A stretch of DNA of 8,047 nucleotides, taken from assembly GCA_017442025.1 (NCBI GenBank), contig JAFSBD010000164.1, positions 1-8,047 of the forward strand. The letters are read 5' to 3'. A model generated the notes under the pieces. That model saw only the letters and a list, made by a program, of their open reading frames with translations, was not told where the DNA came from and made no database searches. A program made the position numbers and the translations under genes. The DNA comes from Clostridia bacterium. GTDB taxonomy: Bacteria > Bacillota > Clostridia > Oscillospirales > QAKW01. The stretch's first letter is position 1; each line of letters starts with the position of its first letter. Positions 5,102 to 8,047 of this stretch are shown here, piece after piece.

Positions 5102-7222
5102 TTAAAATAATCTCTTTAGTGTATCTTCTTGCATATTACACCATTGCTTAAAATCAGCAACTGTTTCAGTAAATTCTTCATCTAGTTTTGCTGTTCCATC
5201 AGGATTAATTTCTTTTTCAAATGTCTGCGGATTCAACTTATACTTAGTTTCAAAACACTTAACCTTGTTCTTTGTCTTGACTTCGTATCCAACTTTTTTG
5301 ATTTCTTTAGAAAATACCTGATAATTCTTTTCCTTTAATGATGCCAACGCATCTTTAGATGGTTTGTAAGCGAAAATAATAGTAGGAGAAACACCAGCTT
5401 CAGCAAAAATGTTAGGTGGCAAGTCAATAATTGCCACAATCCTCATATTCTCACAGAGCCACTTTCTTGCTTCCTTATGAGAGTCAATTGATGCAATAGA
5501 ATTAGAAAGAACTATCGCCATCCTGCCATTTTCCTTAAGCACTCTTACAGCGTTTTCTAGAAAAATAACGCCCAAGTCTATCTTTGTCTGATTGTATCTA
5601 TTCCATAACTCATAGCACTCGGCGATTTCTTTTTCTTTACCCACAGGAATCCACGAACGTGCTTCACCAAACGGAGGATTTGTCAGCACAATATCAAACT
5701 TCTTCAGATTGTCGCCATCAACTCTATTGTCCCAGTTCCCGTTATAATTGTGTTCTTGCTTCGTTGTTCGAGGAATGAGTTTCGTTAACTTTCCCTTATC
5801 ATTAAATTTTGTATTGATTGAACCAAGACCGTCACTTTGAACTTCAATAGTGGCATTGCCATCACCATTAAGCAACATATTCAATGTTGCTAATTTGACC
5901 ATGTCTTCATCAATGTCTAGACCATAGAAATTCTTATCATCTAATTTTCCGTCGGATTTTACGTAAGAAACTGAAAGGAAATCCGCAATACCAACAGTTG
6001 GGTCAATAATACTCTCGTTGTGCTTTGGATTAACTATATCCACAATAAAATCTATTATTTGTAGCGGCGTTACAAACTGAGCATTATCAGCTTTACTGAA
6101 CTGCGATGCAAATCTATAAAATACCAACTGATAAAGATTGTTGCGCTCAGAATTGGTAAAACAATAGTTCTGAAACTGCTTGACAATTTCAATTACAACC
6201 TTAATTTGATTTTCATTTTTGTTATCAAAGTGATTCTCATTTAAAATCTTTTGATACTCTGTTTTCGCTGCTTTTTTGATTTTATCAATTCTTGCAATAA
6301 ATTCCTGTATCCCATCATCTGCGACGGTTTTGTAATTCTGTTCATCGGAATTGATATAATACTTCAAATTGTTTGTATTATGTTTCTCATCATAAATTTT
6401 CAATGCTAACAACTGAATAAGAATATTATATCCCTTTTGATTAACCAGACCGCACTTATCCATTGTATGTAAGATTTGATAGAGGGCATCATTTAATTTT
6501 TTTGAATCAGTTTTAGAAATGATAGACAATTCATCTATGGTTCTGCCTGAATAATCAATAATGTTCTTGGATGACTTATCATAGTTCACCATCTCGTCAA
6601 ACGACAGAAGATTTGCGTAACCATCTGGAACATCAAAAGTCGGATCAGTTTTACCTTTGTTTTCAACATTAAACTCATCACTAAGACGCATATATGATTT
6701 GCCGGCACTTTTAAACAGGTAAAGTCGTCCCTCATCGTACAAGATACCAAACACAATGTTCTTAGAAGACTCGTTCATATATGCCTTTAACTGACTATTA
6801 AAAACACCTTTTACATCTTTGCTGCCTTCTTTCTTAAACTCTATACCGCAAATCAGGTGTTCTTTCAACCAATTTAAATCGTCCCATTTAGAATCATCTT
6901 TCTTGGTGTGCAATGCCTTATAATGAGAAAACCAATTCGCATCGTCAAAAATTGCACCATCAAGTTTAATTCCTGCTGCATTTTTATTTCCTTTGGGGAA
7001 TTGAACTTCTACTCCAATATAGTCTTTAGAGCATAAACCAGCTTCAACAAAGCAATTAAAAAATTGCCACTTGTAATATTGCTCATTATATGAACCATCT
7101 TTTTTGTACAGCGAGGTTTCTTTCCTATCATAAGTCAAGTGTACTGGCAGAAAACAGGCAACTTCAGAAATGTTTTGATTCTCTATATCGTATTTTATCT
7201 TTAATTGTTCAAAATTAGCCAT
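5102..7222 (-). CDS. Fused restriction-modification protein: PD-(D/E)XK-like nuclease region plus N6-adenine methyltransferase
   Basis: The protein has 706 residues. The N-terminal part (about 45-170) shows a nuclease-like layout as in HsdR N-terminal domains: KLDGAIFD with Asp88, then CGIEFKKEG with Glu128-x-Lys130, then FNSQLKAYM with Gln144. A helical region spans about 230-375. The HsdM-type methyltransferase follows: QFVTPLQIIDFIVDIV (382-397), motif I DPTVGIADFL (407-416), an acidic YGLDIDEDMV (433-442), the catalytic NPPF at 515-518 in a VLTNPPFGEA context, and NGRMAIVLSNSI (566-577). Motif I departs from the usual DP-x-C-G-T-G-G-F of HsdM. One protein would thus methylate adenine and cut, with the HsdS product choosing the site, as in BcgI-like systems. 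Its start is 2 bases after the XRE stop, with GAGGG (7234-7230) as ribosome binding site. That the N-terminal domain cuts DNA is inferred from motif spacing. The protein could instead be a modification subunit with an inactive domain. Confidence 0.85.
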   Translation of the reverse strand: MANFEQLKIKYDIENQNISEVACFLPVHLTYDRKETSLYKKDGSYNEQYYKWQFFNCFVEAGLCSKDYIGVEVQFPKGNKNAAGIKLDGAIFDDANWFSHYKALHTKKDDSKWDDLNWLKEHLICGIEFKKEGSKDVKGVFNSQLKAYMNESSKNIVFGILYDEGRLYLFKSAGKSYMRLSDEFNVENKGKTDPTFDVPDGYANLLSFDEMVNYDKSSKNIIDYSGRTIDELSIISKTDSKKLNDALYQILHTMDKCGLVNQKGYNILIQLLALKIYDEKHNTNNLKYYINSDEQNYKTVADDGIQEFIARIDKIKKAAKTEYQKILNENHFDNKNENQIKVVIEIVKQFQNYCFTNSERNNLYQLVFYRFASQFSKADNAQFVTPLQIIDFIVDIVNPKHNESIIDPTVGIADFLSVSYVKSDGKLDDKNFYGLDIDEDMVKLATLNMLLNGDGNATIEVQSDGLGSINTKFNDKGKLTKLIPRTTKQEHNYNGNWDNRVDGDNLKKFDIVLTNPPFGEARSWIPVGKEKEIAECYELWNRYNQTKIDLGVIFLENAVRVLKENGRMAIVLSNSIASIDSHKEARKWLCENMRIVAIIDLPPNIFAEAGVSPTIIFAYKPSKDALASLKEKNYQVFSKEIKKVGYEVKTKNKVKCFETKYKLNPQTFEKEINPDGTAKLDEEFTETVADFKQWCNMQEDTLKRLF

Positions 7223-7224
7223 AT

Positions 7225-7551
7225 TTATGCCCTCATTCTTTCTCTTAGTTTTTCTATTTCATTCGGATTGTCAGTCAAAAATTGAACTATATCTTTTGGT
7301 AGTTCTCCTCTGCCAACGGCGGCTTTATCTAAAAATTCCAACTTTTCATTTTCACTTAATTTTAGTAAAGCGATAATTTGTTCTTGCTTGTCTGGGGTAG
7401 GTGGATTTATACGATTATGAAAAATGTCAAACAAATATGTCTTTGACACTCCTAAATCATCGGCAAACTGAGCTTGCGTATAGTGCTTCTCTTTTAAGAG
7501 TGCAACAAAATATGCGCCAAATGTACCCGCCTGATATTTAGTTTTAGCCAC
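7225..7551 (-). CDS. XRE-family helix-turn-helix regulator of the restriction-modification operon
   Basis: This small 108-residue protein has a cro/cI-type helix-turn-helix at about 11-65. The recognition part is TQAQFADDLGVSKTYLFDIF (25-44), followed by HNRINPPTPDKQEQIIALL. The rest is helical and charged and ends in KLRERMRA. It starts with GTG (7551-7549), behind a complete GGAGGTGA Shine-Dalgarno (7563-7556). It is the first gene of the operon and is followed 2 bases later by the nuclease-methyltransferase gene. This position is like that of controller (C) proteins, which delay restriction until the genome has been methylated. Inverted repeats across its own promoter support autoregulation. 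Whether it activates, represses or does both is not shown. Confidence 0.88.
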   Translation of the reverse strand: MAKTKYQAGTFGAYFVALLKEKHYTQAQFADDLGVSKTYLFDIFHNRINPPTPDKQEQIIALLKLSENEKLEFLDKAAVGRGELPKDIVQFLTDNPNEIEKLRERMRA

Positions 7552-7566
7552 CGTCTCACCTCCAAA

Positions 7567-7596
7567 TAGTAAATAAGTAAACTAACTACTTTACTA
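7567..7596 (-). promoter_or_regulatory. Candidate operator for the XRE regulator
   Basis: TAGTAAA (7567-7573) is a perfect inverted repeat of TTTACTA (7590-7596). Inside it, AAGTA (7575-7579) pairs with TACTT (7587-7591). Several AGTAA half-sites recur. The element runs from the edge of the -10 box across the expected transcription start to just before the Shine-Dalgarno, where a bound dimer would block or modulate initiation. Confidence 0.5.
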
Positions 7597-7624
7597 TTCT
7601 ATCATATCCTTTAAAAAATTGCAA
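7596..7624 (-). promoter_or_regulatory. Promoter of the restriction-modification operon
   Basis: On the minus strand, TTGCAA (7624-7619) and TAGAAT (7601-7596) are separated by 17 bases, so this is a plausible sigma-A promoter. The start point would be near 7589, about 37 bases before the GTG of the XRE gene. The -35 box directly abuts the T-run of the upstream terminator. Confidence 0.65.
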
Positions 7625-7654
7625 GAAAAAAGCGCAATCTTTTTAGATTACGCT
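7625..7654 (-). terminator. Rho-independent terminator upstream of the restriction-modification operon
   Basis: Read on the minus strand, AGCGTAATCT (7654-7645) pairs with AGATTGCGCT (7640-7631) over 10 pairs including one G-U. The loop is AAAA and six T follow (7630-7625). On the plus strand the same position is a C-A mismatch, so it is built for minus-strand transcripts. It stops transcription coming from the right before the operon's own promoter. Confidence 0.8.
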
Positions 7655-7795
7655 CACAAAAATCGATATATGTAATTTTCTATCAAAAACCGCCGAAAAA
7701 CCACAAATTTAGGGGCTTGTGTTCAATAGGGCAAACTTGTAAAAATCCTTGTGTTTATGCGGGTTTCAAGCGATTGCCCTATTATAACGCATGCC
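7655..7795. other. Non-coding stretch at a probable rearrangement junction
   Basis: This lies between the terminator and the broken spoVT-like start and holds no recognisable gene. It contains a perfect 10-bp inverted repeat (7725-7734 with 7774-7783) enclosing a 39-base middle. It also contains two copies of CTTGTGTT (7716-7723 and 7748-7755). The rest is AT-rich without clear signal. Confidence 0.5.
7725..7783. repeat. 10-bp inverted repeat with nested stem
   Basis: AATAGGGCAA (7725-7734) is the exact reverse complement of TTGCCCTATT (7774-7783). Inside, CTTG (7736-7739) matches CAAG (7767-7770), and AAATCC (7743-7748) can pair with GGGTTT (7761-7766) using one G-U. The result is a long interrupted hairpin. 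It has no T-run, so it does not look like a terminator. It may be a recombinase site or the end of a mobile element, but this is unproven. Confidence 0.6.
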
Positions 7796-7827
7796 TCGAT
7801 TCTTCTCACAATACCTGTTGCTTTCAT
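7796..7827 (-). pseudogene. Truncated second spoVT/AbrB-like gene start
   Basis: From ATG 7827-7825 the first ten codons read MKATGIVRRI, identical to the intact spoVT product, and homology stops within the next codon. The frame then runs on through unrelated sequence to a TGA at 7725-7723, giving only 34 residues. A good ribosome binding site, AAAGGAG (7842-7836), and a leader hairpin are kept. The differences from spoVT are silent third-position changes plus leader changes. The fragment therefore seems to derive from an independent AbrB-type gene rather than a very recent copy of spoVT. The remainder of the gene is not in the window. Confidence 0.75.
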
Positions 7828-7842
7828 ATATAAATCTCCTTT
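7796..7842 (-). repeat. Direct repeat copy 2: spoVT-like ribosome binding site and first codons
   Basis: This is the partner of 3427-3474, about 4.37 kb away and in the same orientation. It spans AAAGGAG to the GA after codon 10. The pair encloses the whole restriction-modification operon and its terminator. Confidence 0.85.
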
Positions 7843-7888
7843 AATTTCAAATCGTGATGTTCGTATTTGTAAATGGAGGAGATTTATA
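7829..7888 (-). promoter_or_regulatory. Leader inverted repeat of the truncated spoVT-like gene
   Basis: TATAAATCTCCT (7829-7840) pairs perfectly with AGGAGATTTATA (7877-7888). The fold can extend inward through ATTT/AAAT, CAAAT/ATTTG and CG pairs to a loop near TGATGTT. As in the intact spoVT leader, the 3' arm on the minus-strand RNA holds the Shine-Dalgarno and the 5' arm holds its complement. Next to the CTCC/GGAG core, an A-T pair of the spoVT leader is a T-A pair here, so both bases of the pair have changed. Confidence 0.65.
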
Positions 7889-7910
7889 CTGCACGAAATT
7901 CCTTTTTGGT

Positions 7911-8045
7911 TTATGCCATTGTTTTTAACATTTCCGGTGTTACTTCATATTGGCAAGGTTTATTTTGGATGAGCTTTTCGTATTCCTCTTTCATATATTC
8001 ACCCATTCGGCGCACCTCGTTGCCTGCGCTTCCTGCGATATGAGG
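7911..8045 (-). CDS. 3' end of an unrecognised gene at the right edge (partial)
   Basis: On the minus strand the frame is open from the window edge for 44 codons to a TAA at 7913-7911. It contains RRMGEYMKEEYEKLIQN and ends in EVTPEMLKTMA. The charged, helical composition looks protein-like and the other two frames are closed. A GAGG 8 bases before an internal ATG (MGEYMKEE...) leaves open a separate 31-residue small protein. No family is recognised. It lies upstream of, and in the same direction as, the truncated spoVT-like start. It may belong to the replicon or mobile element that carried that gene. Confidence 0.45.
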   Translation of the reverse strand, partial: PHIAGSAGNEVRRMGEYMKEEYEKLIQNKPCQYEVTPEMLKTMA

Positions 8046-8047
8046 CG

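Noticed and set aside
3590..7551. A BREX, DISARM or classical type I system
   Set aside because: There is no PglZ, helicase, DrmA/B or HsdR gene. The complete set seen is regulator, methyltransferase with N-terminal nuclease-like region, and S subunit.
7751..7972. A 73-codon plus-strand open frame ending in a hydrophobic stretch
   Set aside because: Its first half is antisense to the truncated spoVT-like start and its leader. It has no ATG with a ribosome binding site at a sensible place. A CTG start behind GGAGGAG (7875-7881) is possible, but the Shine-Dalgarno there is explained by the inverted repeat.
1..8047. CRISPR arrays, tRNA or rRNA genes, full insertion sequences
   Set aside because: No regularly spaced repeats, cloverleaf-like sequences or transposase motifs were seen on either strand.

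Overview
The window looks like a chromosomal segment of an anaerobic, probably endospore-forming Firmicute of the Clostridia. The grounds are strong AGGAGG-type ribosome binding sites, an intact spoVT-type regulator, a stand-alone LytTR/DUF3021 pair, and an alternation of moderately GC-rich core genes with an AT-rich accessory block. The genus cannot be named from sequence alone.

Left part (1-2875, plus strand). The window opens in the 3' end of an unrecognised gene with a Cys-rich C-terminus. Next come two closely spaced genes, a YczE/YitT-like (DUF6198-type) five-helix membrane protein and an alpha/beta hydrolase, closed by a 14-bp perfect hairpin. A good sigma-A promoter then drives a two-gene regulatory unit: a small LytTR DNA-binding protein and a four-helix DUF3021 membrane protein. 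This is the arrangement of LytTR regulatory systems, in which the membrane partner is thought to hold the regulator in check. A terminator-like hairpin between converging genes ends this half.

Middle (2919-3590, minus strand). An intact 179-residue SpoVT/AbrB regulator with a C-terminal GAF-like domain is preceded by a long inverted repeat. In its mRNA, this repeat would pair the Shine-Dalgarno sequence with an upstream anti-Shine-Dalgarno.

Right part (3590-7654, minus strand). A compact AT-rich three-gene restriction-modification operon reads XRE-type regulator, then a 706-residue protein joining a PD-(D/E)XK-like nuclease region to an N6-adenine methyltransferase, then a two-TRD HsdS-type specificity subunit. 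No separate HsdR gene is present. The design therefore resembles BcgI-like type IIB/IIG systems, in which cutting and methylation share one polypeptide and a partner supplies the target sequence. The operon has its own promoter overlapped by inverted repeats (a candidate operator for the XRE protein). A terminator directly upstream shields it from outside transcription.

Right edge (7655-8047). Here lies a second, broken copy of the start of a spoVT/AbrB gene, only 10 codons long, with its ribosome binding site and the same type of Shine-Dalgarno-sequestering inverted repeat. Beyond it is the 3' end of an unrecognised gene. The restriction-modification cassette is thus bracketed by two same-orientation spoVT start regions, suggesting that the island arrived or was rearranged at an AbrB-type locus. 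The most interesting points are the fused, self-contained restriction-modification cassette, the direct repeats around it, and the paired leader hairpins, which show a compensatory base-pair change.
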